DNA of 64,000 bases from Variovorax paradoxus (lineage in GTDB: Bacteria; Pseudomonadota; Gammaproteobacteria; Burkholderiales; Burkholderiaceae_C). This document shows positions 17,367-25,835 of this stretch, piece by piece. Under the pieces are notes generated by a model that saw only the letters and a list, made by a program, of their open reading frames with translations, did no database searches and was not told where the DNA came from. How positions within the stretch are numbered: position 1 is the stretch's first letter; each line of letters starts with the position of its first letter. Both the position numbers and the translations under genes were made by a program. The DNA is taken from NCBI RefSeq assembly GCF_029919115.1, contig NZ_CP123990.1:5482501-5546500 (forward strand), read 5' to 3'.

Positions 17367-17987
17367 ATGTACCCCGGCGAACGTCTCAATGGGTACAGCC
17401 ATCTGCTGGGCCTGGTGCTTGCCCTTGTGGCCACCGTTCTCTTCCTTGCCAAGACCTTGCCCACGGGTGATGCCGCGCGCATTGGCGGTGCGCTGGTGTT
17501 CTCGCTCTCGGCCGCGCTGCTGTATGCCGCATCCACGCTGTTCCACAGCACGCGCGGGCGGCTGAAGCGCTTCTGGGAGCGGGTCGACCACTGCGCCATC
17601 TACCTGCTGATTGCGGGCACCTACACGCCCTTCGCGCTCGTCACGCTGCAGGGCACCTGGGGCTGGCTGCTGCTTGCCGCGGTGTGGAGCGCCGCGTTCT
17701 TCGGCATCGGGCGCGAACTGCTGCAGGCGGACAGCGCGGCCTCCAAGCCGCCGCTGGCGCTCTACATCGCCATGGGCTGGCTCGGCGTGCTGGCCGCTGC
17801 GCCGCTGGCTGCCCGGCTCGATGGCGGCGGCCTGGCCTGGCTGCTGGCGGGCGGATTGCTCTATACGGTAGGCACGGTGTTCTACCGAAACCGTCGCGGG
17901 TTTCGGCATGCGCACGGCACCTGGCACCTGTTCGTGCTTGCGGGCACGGCGAGCCATTTCATCTCGGTAGGCCAGTACGTGCTCTGA
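17367..17987 (+). CDS. Hemolysin III / PAQR family membrane protein
   Basis: The 206-residue product starts MYPGERLNGYSHLLGLVLAL and has about seven hydrophobic helices. Conserved metal-binding motifs of the PAQR/hemolysin III family are present: STLFHS near residue 55, ERVDHCAIYLLIAGTYTP, and HAHGTWHLFVL at the C-terminus. These bacterial proteins are related to eukaryotic adiponectin receptors and are proposed membrane hydrolases or regulators of membrane energetics (E. coli TrhA/YqfA). No operon partner is evident. Confidence 0.88.
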   Translation: MYPGERLNGYSHLLGLVLALVATVLFLAKTLPTGDAARIGGALVFSLSAALLYAASTLFHSTRGRLKRFWERVDHCAIYLLIAGTYTPFALVTLQGTWGWLLLAAVWSAAFFGIGRELLQADSAASKPPLALYIAMGWLGVLAAAPLAARLDGGGLAWLLAGGLLYTVGTVFYRNRRGFRHAHGTWHLFVLAGTASHFISVGQYVL

Positions 17988-18052
17988 CCAGAAAATAAGC
18001 ATTTTTCATTACCTTCCGGTCCAGCTTGGCGCAAGGTGTGCAAAATGCGCCC

Positions 18053-18493
18053 ATGCCAAATATTGCCTCCATCCTCAAAACCGAGATTTCCCGTGTCGCC
18101 CGCAAGGAAGTTCGCACAGAGATCGAAACGCTCAAAAAAGCCTCCACGCATCACCGTGCCTCCATTGCCGCGCTGCGCCGGCAGGTCGAGAAACTGGAGA
18201 GGGAGTTGCGGCGCGCGCTGAAGATGTCCTCGAGCGCCGCCCCGGCGGGCGACTCGGACGATGGCGCAGATTCGGGTCCGTCCCGCCGGTTCAGCGCCAC
18301 CCGGCTCGCCTCGCACCGCGAAAAGCTCGGGCTCTCGGCGGCGGCGTACGGCAAGCTGGTAGGCGTTACCGGCCAGACCATCTACAAGTGGGAACAAGGC
18401 AAGGCGCGCCCCCGCAAGGCACAGCTGGAGGGCCTCGCGTCGGTGCGGGGCCTGGGCCGGCGCGAAGTGGCGGAACAGCTGAACGCGGAATAG
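18053..18493 (+). CDS. XRE-type helix-turn-helix protein with N-terminal coiled coil
   Basis: This 146-residue protein (start chosen at 18053) has a charged helical N-terminal half (residues about 10-65, with RKEVRTEIETLKKAS and LRRQVEKLERELRRA) likely to form a coiled coil, a disordered acidic linker, and a C-terminal Cro/C1-type helix-turn-helix: RLASHREKLGLSAAAYGKLV then TGQTIYKWEQGKARP. It is probably a DNA-binding protein that dimerises through the coiled coil. It lies 85 bp upstream of the MurA paralogue on the same strand. Confidence 0.82.
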   Translation: MPNIASILKTEISRVARKEVRTEIETLKKASTHHRASIAALRRQVEKLERELRRALKMSSSAAPAGDSDDGADSGPSRRFSATRLASHREKLGLSAAAYGKLVGVTGQTIYKWEQGKARPRKAQLEGLASVRGLGRREVAEQLNAE

Positions 18494-18578
18494 TTCACTT
18501 TCGCGCGCTCAGCGCAAGCCGCCCGGCGGGTACAGTTCCGGCACTCATTTCTCCGGTTCGTTTCCGCCCCGTATTTCC

Positions 18579-19880
18579 ATGTCCAATCTCATCGTGCACG
18601 GCGGTACGCCGCTTCGCGGCCGCATCACTCCCTCCGCCAACAAGAACGCCGTGCTGCCGGTGCTGTGCGCCACGCTGCTCACGCGTGAGCCGCTGCGGCT
18701 GCACGGCGTGCCCGACATCACCGACGTGCGAAAGATCCTCGACATCTTCCGCAGCCTCGGCAGCGAAGCGCGCATGGACCACGCCACCGGCACGCTGGAG
18801 CTGCACCACCGCGACACGGTGTTCGATGCCGCACGCGACCGGCTGCCCGAGGAAATGCGCTCGTCGATCATGCTGGTGCCGCCGCTCCTGGCGCGCTTCG
18901 GCATTGCGCGGCTCGAAGACAACGTCAAGGGCTGCACGCTGGGCGTGCGCGAGATCGATCCGCACGTGGACGTGTTCCGCCGCTTTGGCGGCAAGGTAGA
19001 GCGCGCCAGCGGCTCTCTGCTCGTGCGTTGCGACGGGGCCCTTGCCCCCACCGAACACTGGCTCGACTACGCCTCCGTCACCACAACCGAAAACTTTGTG
19101 CTGTGCGCGGCGGCGGCCAAGGGCACGTCGACGCTCACCAATGCCGCTTCAGAGCCGCATGTGCAGGAGTTCTGCCGCTTCATGACGATGCTGGGCGTGC
19201 GCATCGAGGGCATCGGCACTTCGCGGCTCACGGTGCACGGCGGCAATGCCCTCGGCGGCGGGGAATTCCGCTTCGACGAAGACTTTCACGAGATCACCAC
19301 CTTCCTGGCGCTGGGCGCCATCACGGGTGGCGACGTGGTCGTGCGCAACAGCGCACCTGGGAACTTTCCGCTGATCGACCGCACCTTCGCCAAGTTCGGC
19401 GTCACGGTCACGCACGAAGACGGCTGGTCGCGCGCCACCTGCAGCGGCCCGCTGAAGGTGCAGACGCCCTTCACGAGCAACGTGCTCACCAAGGTGGAGG
19501 CCGCGCCGTGGCCCTACTTTCCGGTCGACCTGCTGCCCATCTTCATCGCGCTGGGCGTGCGTGCCCAGGGCAATGCGATGTTCTGGAACAAGGTGTACGA
19601 CGGCGCGCTGGGCTGGACCAGCGAGCTCTCCAAGTTCGGCGCCCATGTGTTCTCGTCGGATCCGCACCGGCTCATCAGCTTCGGCGGCAGCCCGCTGACG
19701 CCGGCCGTGGTCGAGAGCCCCTACATCATCCGCGTGGCCATTGCGCTCTTCATGGTTGCGGCCAGCATCGAAGGCCGCTCCGAAATCCGCAACGCCGCGC
19801 CCATTCGCCGCGCCCACCCGCGTTTCGTCGAGAACCTGCGCAGCCTGGGCGTGCAGGTCGAATGGACGAGCGAAGAGTAA
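18579..19880 (+). CDS. MurA paralogue (UDP-GlcNAc enolpyruvyl transferase family), divergent
   Basis: The product is 433 residues, against 419 for E. coli MurA, and has the same two-domain layout by eye. Lys22-Asn23 (NKNAVLP), the PEP-binding cysteine (GCTLG, Cys119), Arg123 and Asp317 (PYFPVD) match E. coli Lys22, Cys115, Arg120 and Asp305. However the equivalent of catalytic Asp369 appears to be Ile383 (YIIRVA instead of DLRAS), Arg331 seems to be Lys338, and about five residues are inserted nearby. It sits apart from any cell-division or histidine cluster, where the housekeeping Burkholderiales murA is normally found. It may be a second MurA or a related enolpyruvyl transferase. Convergent with a class A beta-lactamase 9 bp away. 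Confidence 0.85.
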   Translation: MSNLIVHGGTPLRGRITPSANKNAVLPVLCATLLTREPLRLHGVPDITDVRKILDIFRSLGSEARMDHATGTLELHHRDTVFDAARDRLPEEMRSSIMLVPPLLARFGIARLEDNVKGCTLGVREIDPHVDVFRRFGGKVERASGSLLVRCDGALAPTEHWLDYASVTTTENFVLCAAAAKGTSTLTNAASEPHVQEFCRFMTMLGVRIEGIGTSRLTVHGGNALGGGEFRFDEDFHEITTFLALGAITGGDVVVRNSAPGNFPLIDRTFAKFGVTVTHEDGWSRATCSGPLKVQTPFTSNVLTKVEAAPWPYFPVDLLPIFIALGVRAQGNAMFWNKVYDGALGWTSELSKFGAHVFSSDPHRLISFGGSPLTPAVVESPYIIRVAIALFMVAASIEGRSEIRNAAPIRRAHPRFVENLRSLGVQVEWTSEE

Positions 19881-19889
19881 GCCGCGCGC

Positions 19890-20780
19890 TCAGCCCCGCA
19901 GTGCGTTCACCACGATGCGCGCTGCCGATGCAATGACGTCGTTTCGGGCCGGCGCATCTTCCTTGGGAAAGGTAAGGTAGACCGCCAGCACCACCGGAGC
20001 GCCCGACGGCGGCCACAGCACGCCGGTGTCGTTGTTGCTGCCATAGGAGCCCAGGCCCGTCTTGTCGCCCACCTTCCAGTCGGCTGGCACGCCGGCGCGA
20101 ATACGGGCGGCGCCGGTGGTGTTGCCCAAGAGCCAGGTTTCGAGCTGGCTGCGTTGCGCTGCACCGAGCGCGTCGCCCAGCACCAGCCGCTGCAGGCTGG
20201 CGGCCATGGCCTCGGGCGAAGTGGTGTCGCGCAGGTCTCCCGGAATGGCGCTGTTGAGTTCGGTCTCCCAGCGGTCGAGCCGGAAGGTCTGGTCGCCGAT
20301 GGAGCGCGCGTACGCAGTCACCGCGGCGGGGCCGCCAAGAATCTTCATCAGCAGGTTGGCTGCCGCGTTGTCGCTGTACTGGATGGTGGCAGCGCACATG
20401 GCGGAAACCGTCATGCCCTCTTCAAGGTGCTTGCCGGTAATGGGCGAATTGGGCAACAAGTCGCCCTTGCTGTAGCGCACGCGGCGCTCGAGCAGGCTGC
20501 CGTCGCGCTCGCTGCGCGCAAGAACGGCTGCAGCCAGCATGGTCTTGAAGGTGCTGCACAGCGGAAAGCGCTCGGTGGCGCGGTGCTGCACGCGCGCGCC
20601 GCTGCCGGTGTCCAGCGCGGCCACGCCCAGCCGCCCGCCCACGGAGCTTTCGAGCGCCGCAAGCTGTGCTTCTGCCGATGCGGCCTGCTGCGCCTTTGCG
20701 GACCAGGCGGTACAGGCACTGGCCAGCGGCAGCGCGGATGCGGCTAGCAAAAAGATTCGGCGATTGGCGAAGGATTTCAT
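19890..20780 (-). CDS. Class A beta-lactamase with Tat-like signal
   Basis: From ATG 20780 the protein has 296 residues. All active-site motifs are present: SxxK as CSTFK (Ser76, Lys79), SDN at 136-138, the omega-loop glutamate in WETELN (Glu172), and KTG at 240-242. The residue after KTG is Leu, where Ala, Ser or Thr is more usual. The N-terminus [12 protein letters not shown] looks like a twin-arginine signal with cleavage near AKAQ; a cysteine at residue 23 (LASAC) makes a lipoprotein possible but the lipobox is poor. Periplasmic penicillinase/cephalosporinase activity is expected; spectrum cannot be read. Divergent from an ArsR gene. Confidence 0.92.
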   Translation of the reverse strand: MKSFANRRIFLLAASALPLASACTAWSAKAQQAASAEAQLAALESSVGGRLGVAALDTGSGARVQHRATERFPLCSTFKTMLAAAVLARSERDGSLLERRVRYSKGDLLPNSPITGKHLEEGMTVSAMCAATIQYSDNAAANLLMKILGGPAAVTAYARSIGDQTFRLDRWETELNSAIPGDLRDTTSPEAMAASLQRLVLGDALGAAQRSQLETWLLGNTTGAARIRAGVPADWKVGDKTGLGSYGSNNDTGVLWPPSGAPVVLAVYLTFPKEDAPARNDVIASAARIVVNALRG

Positions 20781-20896
20781 TTGTCTTTGAGCTGAGTGAA
20801 TGGAACGAAGGCAATCGTAGGAGCGCGATTGCCCAGGCTCCAGCGCCAGGCGGTGCAACCGCGTCTCGCCTGTATCGGGTGTAACCGCGCAATTCA

Positions 20897-20914
20897 TTCA
20901 ACTTTCTGGTTGAA
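20897..20914. promoter_or_regulatory. ArsR operator copy 1
   Basis: TTCAAC-N6-GTTGAA, a perfect 6-bp-arm palindrome, lies 49 bp upstream of the ArsR start codon. An identical arm pair with the same spacer length occurs exactly 40 bp downstream (20937-20954). The repetition makes it a confident operator. Confidence 0.75.
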
Positions 20915-20936
20915 TAACTTTCTCAGTGCGACTATA

Positions 20937-20954
20937 TTCAACCTCATGGTTGAA
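20937..20954. promoter_or_regulatory. ArsR operator copy 2, covering the start codon
   Basis: Second TTCAAC-N6-GTTGAA, whose spacer contains the ArsR ATG at 20946. The centre-to-centre distance to copy 1 is 40 bp, near four helical turns, so two dimers could bind on one face of the DNA. Binding here would block transcription and initiation of the ArsR-AHSA1 operon (inference). Confidence 0.75.
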
Positions 20955-21284
20955 CTAGACGACGAACGGCTCGACGCCGTGTTCCATGCCCTGGCCGACA
21001 GCACACGGCGCACGATGCTCCAGCTGCTGGCGCAGGGCGAGTGCAGTGTGGGCGAGCTAGGCGCACCGTTTCGAATGTCCTTTGCGGGCGCCTCGAAACA
21101 CGTCAAGGCACTGGAGCGCGCCGGCCTGGTCTCCCGCACGGTGCAGGGCCGCGCGCACGTTTGCCGGCTGGAGCCGGCGGCGCTCGCATCGGCCAACGCA
21201 TGGCTGCGGTACTACGAAGGCTTCTGGAACAGCCATCTGGACGCGCTGGAGCAGGAGCTGCGGCGCGAAGCATCCCGCCAGTGA
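20946..21284 (+). CDS. ArsR-family winged-helix repressor
   Basis: This 112-residue regulator begins MVELDDERLDAVFHALADST and has the ArsR/SmtB winged helix: RRTMLQLLAQGECSVGELG, then the recognition helix FAGASKHVKALERAGLV. There is no CxC metal-binding motif, which is typical of the ArsR group paired with AHSA1/SRPBCC proteins. The upstream open frame to 20796 is rejected because it covers the operator. Two identical palindromes overlap its promoter and start codon, indicating autorepression. The next gene, an AHSA1 protein, follows after 32 bp. Confidence 0.92.
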   Translation: MVELDDERLDAVFHALADSTRRTMLQLLAQGECSVGELGAPFRMSFAGASKHVKALERAGLVSRTVQGRAHVCRLEPAALASANAWLRYYEGFWNSHLDALEQELRREASRQ

Positions 21285-21316
21285 AGTTCTTTCCCTTTCC
21301 ATTCAAGGAGCAAGCG

Positions 21317-21853
21317 ATGACCACGAGCAGCCTCGGAACCCTGATCGAACCCGGCACCCTGCGCATGGAGCGCACCCTGCCCGCACCCGTCGAGCGCGTG
21401 TGGGCCTATTTCATCGACCCCGACAAGCGCGCGAGGTGGCTGGCCGGCGGCACCATGGCCGAAAAAAGCGGCGGCGTGTTCGAACTGCGCTTCGATCACA
21501 CCAGCCTTTCCGGCGAAGTGGCACCTGATCGCTTTGCCGACTGCCGCAACCCCATCTTGCAGAAATCGCGGCTTGTGGCGCTCGAACCACTGAAACGCCT
21601 GACCATCAGCTGGGGCAGCGAAAGCGCCACCGCGTCCGAGGTGAGCTTCGAGTTCACGCCTCGGGGCGACTCGACACACCTGGTGCTCACGCATCGCCGC
21701 CTGCCCGACCGCAAGGAAACGCTCAGCGTTGCGGGCGGCTGGCACGCGCATCTGGACGTTCTGGACGACGTGTTGCACGAGCGCAAGCCCCGGGGTTTCT
21801 GGAGCAACCACGCGGAGCTCGAAAAAGCCTACGAGGCCCGGCTTCCGGCCTGA
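21317..21853 (+). CDS. SRPBCC/AHSA1-domain protein
   Basis: The 178-residue protein starts at 21317, preceded by AAGGAG. The helix-grip pattern LRMERTLPAPVERVWAYFID with PDKRARWLAGG near residue 40, and WHAHLDVLDDVL near the C-terminus is characteristic of Activator-of-Hsp90-homologue-1-like START domains, which bind hydrophobic ligands. Such genes almost always follow an ArsR repressor of the kind found here; the pair probably senses or handles an unidentified small molecule. Confidence 0.88.
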   Translation: MTTSSLGTLIEPGTLRMERTLPAPVERVWAYFIDPDKRARWLAGGTMAEKSGGVFELRFDHTSLSGEVAPDRFADCRNPILQKSRLVALEPLKRLTISWGSESATASEVSFEFTPRGDSTHLVLTHRRLPDRKETLSVAGGWHAHLDVLDDVLHERKPRGFWSNHAELEKAYEARLPA

Positions 21854-21933
21854 GCCGGAGTCGGATGGCGACTACAGGCAAGCGGCCCCGCTTGCGTTAA
21901 GGTGCGGTGCATTCGCAGACTCCGAAGCACCCC

Positions 21934-22572
21934 ATGACCACCCCCTCCTCCGCACCGGCCCACAAGCATTTCTCCATGATCCGCGGCTTTCACCTGGCCG
22001 ATGCGTTCACGCTCGGCAATGCCGCGTGCGGCGTGGGCGCGGTGTTCCTTGCCATGGCCTTCATGGCGAGCCAGTCGCTTGCGCAGTTTCTCTGGGCCGC
22101 CGCGCTGGCGCCCGCCGCCTTCGTGTTCGACGTGTTCGACGGCCGCATTGCGCGCTGGCGGCAAACCCACTCTGCCCTCGGGCGCGAGCTCGACTCGCTG
22201 GCCGATGTGATCTCATTCGGCGTGGCGCCCGCCGCGCTCGCCTTTGCGGCGGGCCTGGACGGCGGCTGGGACTGCGTGCTGCTGATCTACTTCGTCGGCT
22301 GCGGCGTGAGCCGGCTCGCACGCTACAACGTCACGGCCGAAGCGCTTTCCGCGGGCGCCGACAAGGTCAAGTACTTCGAAGGCACGCCCATCCCGACCAG
22401 CGTGGTGCTGGTCGGCGTGCTGGCCTGGGCCGCCTGGCAAGGCCGCATCGGCGATGCGGTGTGGGGCGGCGCCTGGATGCTCGGCCCGTGGCAGCTGCAT
22501 CCGCTCACGCTGCTCTTTGCGCTCTCGGGCACGCTCATGATCAGCAAGACACTGCGCATTCCCAAGTTCTGA
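21934..22572 (+). CDS. pssA: CDP-diacylglycerol-serine phosphatidyltransferase family (PssA-like)
   Basis: The 212-residue integral membrane protein carries the CDP-alcohol phosphatidyltransferase signature DG-x2-AR-x8-G-x3-D-x3-D as DGRIARWRQTHSALGRELD, SLAD near residues 69-90, and about six hydrophobic helices. The segment YFEGTPIPTS is typical of phosphatidylserine synthases. A start at 21907 (nine residues longer) is possible. It would make phosphatidylserine, the precursor of phosphatidylethanolamine. A second PssA elsewhere in the genome cannot be excluded. Confidence 0.85.
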   Translation: MTTPSSAPAHKHFSMIRGFHLADAFTLGNAACGVGAVFLAMAFMASQSLAQFLWAAALAPAAFVFDVFDGRIARWRQTHSALGRELDSLADVISFGVAPAALAFAAGLDGGWDCVLLIYFVGCGVSRLARYNVTAEALSAGADKVKYFEGTPIPTSVVLVGVLAWAAWQGRIGDAVWGGAWMLGPWQLHPLTLLFALSGTLMISKTLRIPKF

Positions 22573-22601
22573 CCGCCCATCCGCTGAAAGGAGACCCTTC
22601 G

Positions 22602-23180
22602 ATGCTGAAGCTGTACTTCGACCCACAAAGCCGTTCGCAGGTTGCGAAGTGGATGCTCGACGAAGCAGGTGTGGAATACGAAATCGTGACCACCCTCATC
22701 CGCGAAAAGGCGCACAAGAGGCCCGAGTACCTGAAGATCAACCCGGCGGGCAAGCTGCCGGCACTGGTGGACGGCCGTACACGCGTGTTCGAGAACGCGG
22801 CCATCTGCATGTACGTGGCCGACAAATTTCCGCAGGCCCGGCTGGCGCCGCCGGCGGATTCGCCCGACCGAGGCCGCTACCTGTCGCTCATGGTCTACTC
22901 GACCGCGCAGCTGGAGCCCGCGATGGGCGACAGCCTGCTGGGGGTGCGCAGCAACAACAGCGCGCGCGGCTGGACCAACTTCGAGCAGGCCAAGGACGCG
23001 GTGGAGCGCGAACTGGGTGAAGGCCCCTATCTCTTCGGTGCGCGGTTCACCGCGGCCGACGTGATGATCGGCTCGATGTTCATCTGGCACCGTGCCTTTG
23101 GCGGGCGCTCCAACCGGCCGAAGATCGATGCCTACATCAACCGGCTCCAGGCTCGGCCGAAGGGCATGAAGTTCGGTTGA
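22602..23180 (+). CDS. Glutathione S-transferase family protein
   Basis: The product has 192 residues from ATG 22602, preceded by AAAGGAG. The N-terminal thioredoxin-like domain includes LYFDPQSRSQVAKWMLDEAG, the cis-proline and glutathione-contacting INPAGKLPAL and FENAAICMYVAD; the C-terminal helical domain carries LFGARFTAADVMIGSM, the N-capping-box region. Substrate unknown. It lies 29 bp after pssA. Confidence 0.9.
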   Translation: MLKLYFDPQSRSQVAKWMLDEAGVEYEIVTTLIREKAHKRPEYLKINPAGKLPALVDGRTRVFENAAICMYVADKFPQARLAPPADSPDRGRYLSLMVYSTAQLEPAMGDSLLGVRSNNSARGWTNFEQAKDAVERELGEGPYLFGARFTAADVMIGSMFIWHRAFGGRSNRPKIDAYINRLQARPKGMKFG

Positions 23181-23189
23181 ATCAGATCC

Positions 23190-23831
23190 ATGTCACAGCC
23201 CCCCTTCCCCCACGGCGCGACCGCCGGCCTCGATCAACTGGTGAGCATTGCCGCGGAGCAGCCGCTTGCGCCCGCCTGCGATCACTTCTACTTCTTGCGC
23301 CATGGCCAGACCGGCCGCAATGCGCAACGCATTTTCCAGGCCGTGGACGAGCCGCTGAGCGAGCTCGGGCTCCAGCAGGCGGCCCGCGCCGCCCAGCTGC
23401 TGGCCAGCGAGCCGATCCGCACCATCGTCTGCAGCGACGCGCGGCGCGCCCACGACACCGCGCATACCGTGGCGGCGGTGCTCCGAATCGAGCCCACGCC
23501 GCAGGCCGCACTCCGGGAGCGCAACTTCGGCGCGCTCATCGGCACCTCATCCGTCAACATCGACTGGGCCTGCGAACCCGACGGCGGCGAAACCCTTGCG
23601 CAGTTCGTGGCGCGCAAGAGGCAGGCGCTCGACGAAGCGCTGGCGCAGCCCGCACCGGTTCTGGTGGTGGCCCACGGCGGCACGCTCTATGCGCTGGCCG
23701 CGCTGATCGGCGTGCCCATCGACCTGGGCCTGCTCGGCAATGCCCAGCCATTGCGTTTTTCGCGCAGCGGCCCTACATGGGCTGTAACGCCGCTGCTGCG
23801 GCATGCCGACGGGGACTCGGCCCTGGCGTAG
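23190..23831 (+). CDS. Histidine phosphatase superfamily protein
   Basis: This 213-residue protein has the catalytic FLRHGQTGRNAQRIFQ motif (RHG, phosphohistidine His) near residue 36, the acid in LRERNFGAL, and the second histidine in VVAHGGTLYAL. Members act as phosphomutases or small-molecule phosphatases. It begins 9 bp after the GST gene, so the two may be co-transcribed. Substrate unknown. Confidence 0.88.
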   Translation: MSQPPFPHGATAGLDQLVSIAAEQPLAPACDHFYFLRHGQTGRNAQRIFQAVDEPLSELGLQQAARAAQLLASEPIRTIVCSDARRAHDTAHTVAAVLRIEPTPQAALRERNFGALIGTSSVNIDWACEPDGGETLAQFVARKRQALDEALAQPAPVLVVAHGGTLYALAALIGVPIDLGLLGNAQPLRFSRSGPTWAVTPLLRHADGDSALA

Positions 23832-23876
23832 ACGGCCCGGGCGAGCACTGGTCGGCATCCACTCGAACCGACAGCC

Positions 23877-24839
23877 ATGGAATTCAAGGACTACTACAGC
23901 ACGCTTGGCATTGAACGCACCGCGTCCGAGGACGAGGTGCGCAAGGCTTACCGCAAGCTTGCACGCAAGTACCACCCCGACGTCAGCAAGGAAGCCGACG
24001 CCGAGAAGCGCATGCGCGACATCAACGAAGCCAACGACGTGCTGCGCGACAAGGAAAAGCGCGCCGCCTACGACGCACTGGCCGACCGCGTGGCCCGCGG
24101 CGGGCACCCCGAGGGCGACTTTCAGCCGCCGCCGGACTGGGACACCGGCTTCGAATTTCACCGCGGCCCGGGGCAAGGGCCGGCCGACCACGCGGAGTTC
24201 AGCGACTTCTTCTCCTCGCTCTTCGGCGAAGCCGAGCGGCGTGGCGCGGCAAGGCGCAACTACCGCGCGCGCGGCGAAGACCATCATGCGGCCATCGAGA
24301 TCTCCCTTGAAGACGCGCTCAACGGCGCCGAGCGCGAGATCACGCTGCGCGCGCAGGAAATCGACGCGCAGGGCCGCCCCGCGCTCAAGACGCGCACGCT
24401 CAGCGTCAAGATCCCGCCCGGCATGCATCCGGGGCAGTTCATCCGGCTTGCCGGGCAGGGGATGCCCGGCCATGGTGGCGAGCCGGCCGGCGACCTGTAC
24501 CTGGAAGTGCGCATTGCGCCGCACAGGCTCTACCGCGTCGAAGAGCGCGACCTCTACATGACGCTGCCCGTCACCCCGACCGAAGCCGCACTCGGCGCGC
24601 AAGTGAAGGTGCCGGTGCCCACCGGCGGTGCGGTCGAGGTGACCGTGCCGCGCAACGCGCGCAGCGGCCTCAAGCTCAGGCTCAAGGGCCGCGGCCTGGG
24701 CGGCAAGCAGCCCGGCGACCTGTACCTGCTGCTCGACATTGCCCTGCCCCCGGCCGACAGCGAGGCCGCCCGCAAGGCCTACGAGCAACTGGCGCAGGCA
24801 TCGGCTTCGTTCAACCCACGCCAGCATCTGGGAGTGTGA
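23877..24839 (+). CDS. cbpA: CbpA-like DnaJ/Hsp40 co-chaperone
   Basis: The 320-residue product has an N-terminal J domain (residues about 4-68) with the HPD motif in RKYHPDVSKE, a short Gly/Phe-type linker, no zinc-finger domain, and a C-terminal substrate-binding region (about 135-300, with GMHPGQFIRLAGQGMPG and RNARSGLKLRLKGRGLGG). This is the class II DnaJ layout of E. coli CbpA, which stimulates DnaK. The next gene encodes CbpM, the specific CbpA inhibitor, with the coding regions separated by 2 bp. Confidence 0.93.
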   Translation: MEFKDYYSTLGIERTASEDEVRKAYRKLARKYHPDVSKEADAEKRMRDINEANDVLRDKEKRAAYDALADRVARGGHPEGDFQPPPDWDTGFEFHRGPGQGPADHAEFSDFFSSLFGEAERRGAARRNYRARGEDHHAAIEISLEDALNGAEREITLRAQEIDAQGRPALKTRTLSVKIPPGMHPGQFIRLAGQGMPGHGGEPAGDLYLEVRIAPHRLYRVEERDLYMTLPVTPTEAALGAQVKVPVPTGGAVEVTVPRNARSGLKLRLKGRGLGGKQPGDLYLLLDIALPPADSEAARKAYEQLAQASASFNPRQHLGV

Positions 24840-24841
24840 GC

Positions 24842-25153
24842 ATGGCGACCGTTTCCGTCACAACAGCCATCAGCGCGTCGCAGCCGCTCGCCGCGAGCGA
24901 GTTGGCCCATGCCTGCGGCGCCGACACCGAATGGGTGGTGCAGCTCGTCGAGGTGGGCATCGTGCAGATTTCTACCGCCGAGGCGCCGCCCGAGCGCTGG
25001 CAATTCTCGAGCAGCGACCTGCAATGCGCACTCGAGGCGCGGCGGCTGGAGCGCGACTTTGGCGTCGGTCTCGATGCGGCCGCGCTGATTCTCGACCTGC
25101 AGCACGAGGTGCGGCGGCTCAAGGCCGTGATTCGCACGCACGGCTTGCGCTAG
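24842..25153 (+). CDS. cbpM: CbpM-like modulator of CbpA
   Basis: The 103-residue protein has a MerR-like small helical fold with a C-terminal hydrophobic/helical half (ALEARRLERDFGVGLDAAAL and ILDLQHEVRRLKAVIR) as in CbpM, which binds the CbpA J domain and blocks its DnaK stimulation. ATG 24842 is placed 9 bp after a GGGAG site; a GTG at 24836 overlapping the cbpA stop is an alternative. Confidence 0.82.
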   Translation: MATVSVTTAISASQPLAASELAHACGADTEWVVQLVEVGIVQISTAEAPPERWQFSSSDLQCALEARRLERDFGVGLDAAALILDLQHEVRRLKAVIRTHGLR

Positions 25154-25178
25154 CCGTGCAGCCGCCTCGATCTCAGCG

Positions 25179-25835
25179 TCAGGCGGATTTGCCGCGCGCG
25201 GATTTCTTCGAGGTCTCGGCGCGCGGCGCATTCACGGGCGCCGCGGCACCGGCACCGTTCAGCTGATCGACCCACAACAGGGTGTCGACATAGGTCATGA
25301 AGCGGTTGAGGTATTCCGGCGACAAGTCGCGCATCAACAGCAGCGACCGGTGCACCAGGTGGTGCGAGTTGAGCGGGCCGGCGTTCTCGGGCACCTTGGC
25401 GAGCGACTGCGTGAGCCGCCGCTCGGCGCTGAGCCGCGACCAGGTGCTCTTGAAGAACTTGAGGCTCTTCAGCTCGGCGGGCGCCGGCGCAAGGCCGTGC
25501 AGCGTGTCTTCTGCCGCCGCCGCGGTGCTGCCGCCAATGGCCGGCGCATGCTGCGCAATATGGTCGACCAGTTCCGCGAGCGCGCCGCGAGCGGGTGCGC
25601 CTGCAGGCAGTCGTTTCACGGCACTGTCCACGCCCTGCGCCTTTTCAAGATTCCTGCCGTAGGCCGCAGCCAGGCCGGCGAGCTTCTCATCGAGGATGCG
25701 CCTCGCCTCTCCCTGGTGCGCAGCCGTACGCCTGGCCAACGCCTCCATGAAATGAAAGCGCACCGGGTCCGCGCGATGCTGCCCCTGCGCCCGCCAGGCG
25801 CCGATCATCTCGATGGGATCGACCTGTTCGCTCAC
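25179..25835 (-). CDS. DUF2894 protein, last gene of stator-like operon
   Basis: The 218-residue protein is predicted soluble and mostly helical, starting MSEQVDPIEMIGAWRAQGQ, with conserved-looking blocks FHFMEALARRTAAHQGEARR and LKFFKSTWSRLSAERRLTQS, then SHHLVHRSLLLMRDLSPEYL near residues 160-180 and a basic low-complexity tail. It corresponds to DUF2894 as I recall it, with no known function. Its start overlaps the stop of the OmpA-family gene by 4 bases (25832-25835), so its synthesis is coupled to the membrane components. Probably a cytoplasmic accessory protein of the complex (inference). Confidence 0.8.
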   Translation of the reverse strand: MSEQVDPIEMIGAWRAQGQHRADPVRFHFMEALARRTAAHQGEARRILDEKLAGLAAAYGRNLEKAQGVDSAVKRLPAGAPARGALAELVDHIAQHAPAIGGSTAAAAEDTLHGLAPAPAELKSLKFFKSTWSRLSAERRLTQSLAKVPENAGPLNSHHLVHRSLLLMRDLSPEYLNRFMTYVDTLLWVDQLNGAGAAAPVNAPRAETSKKSARGKSA

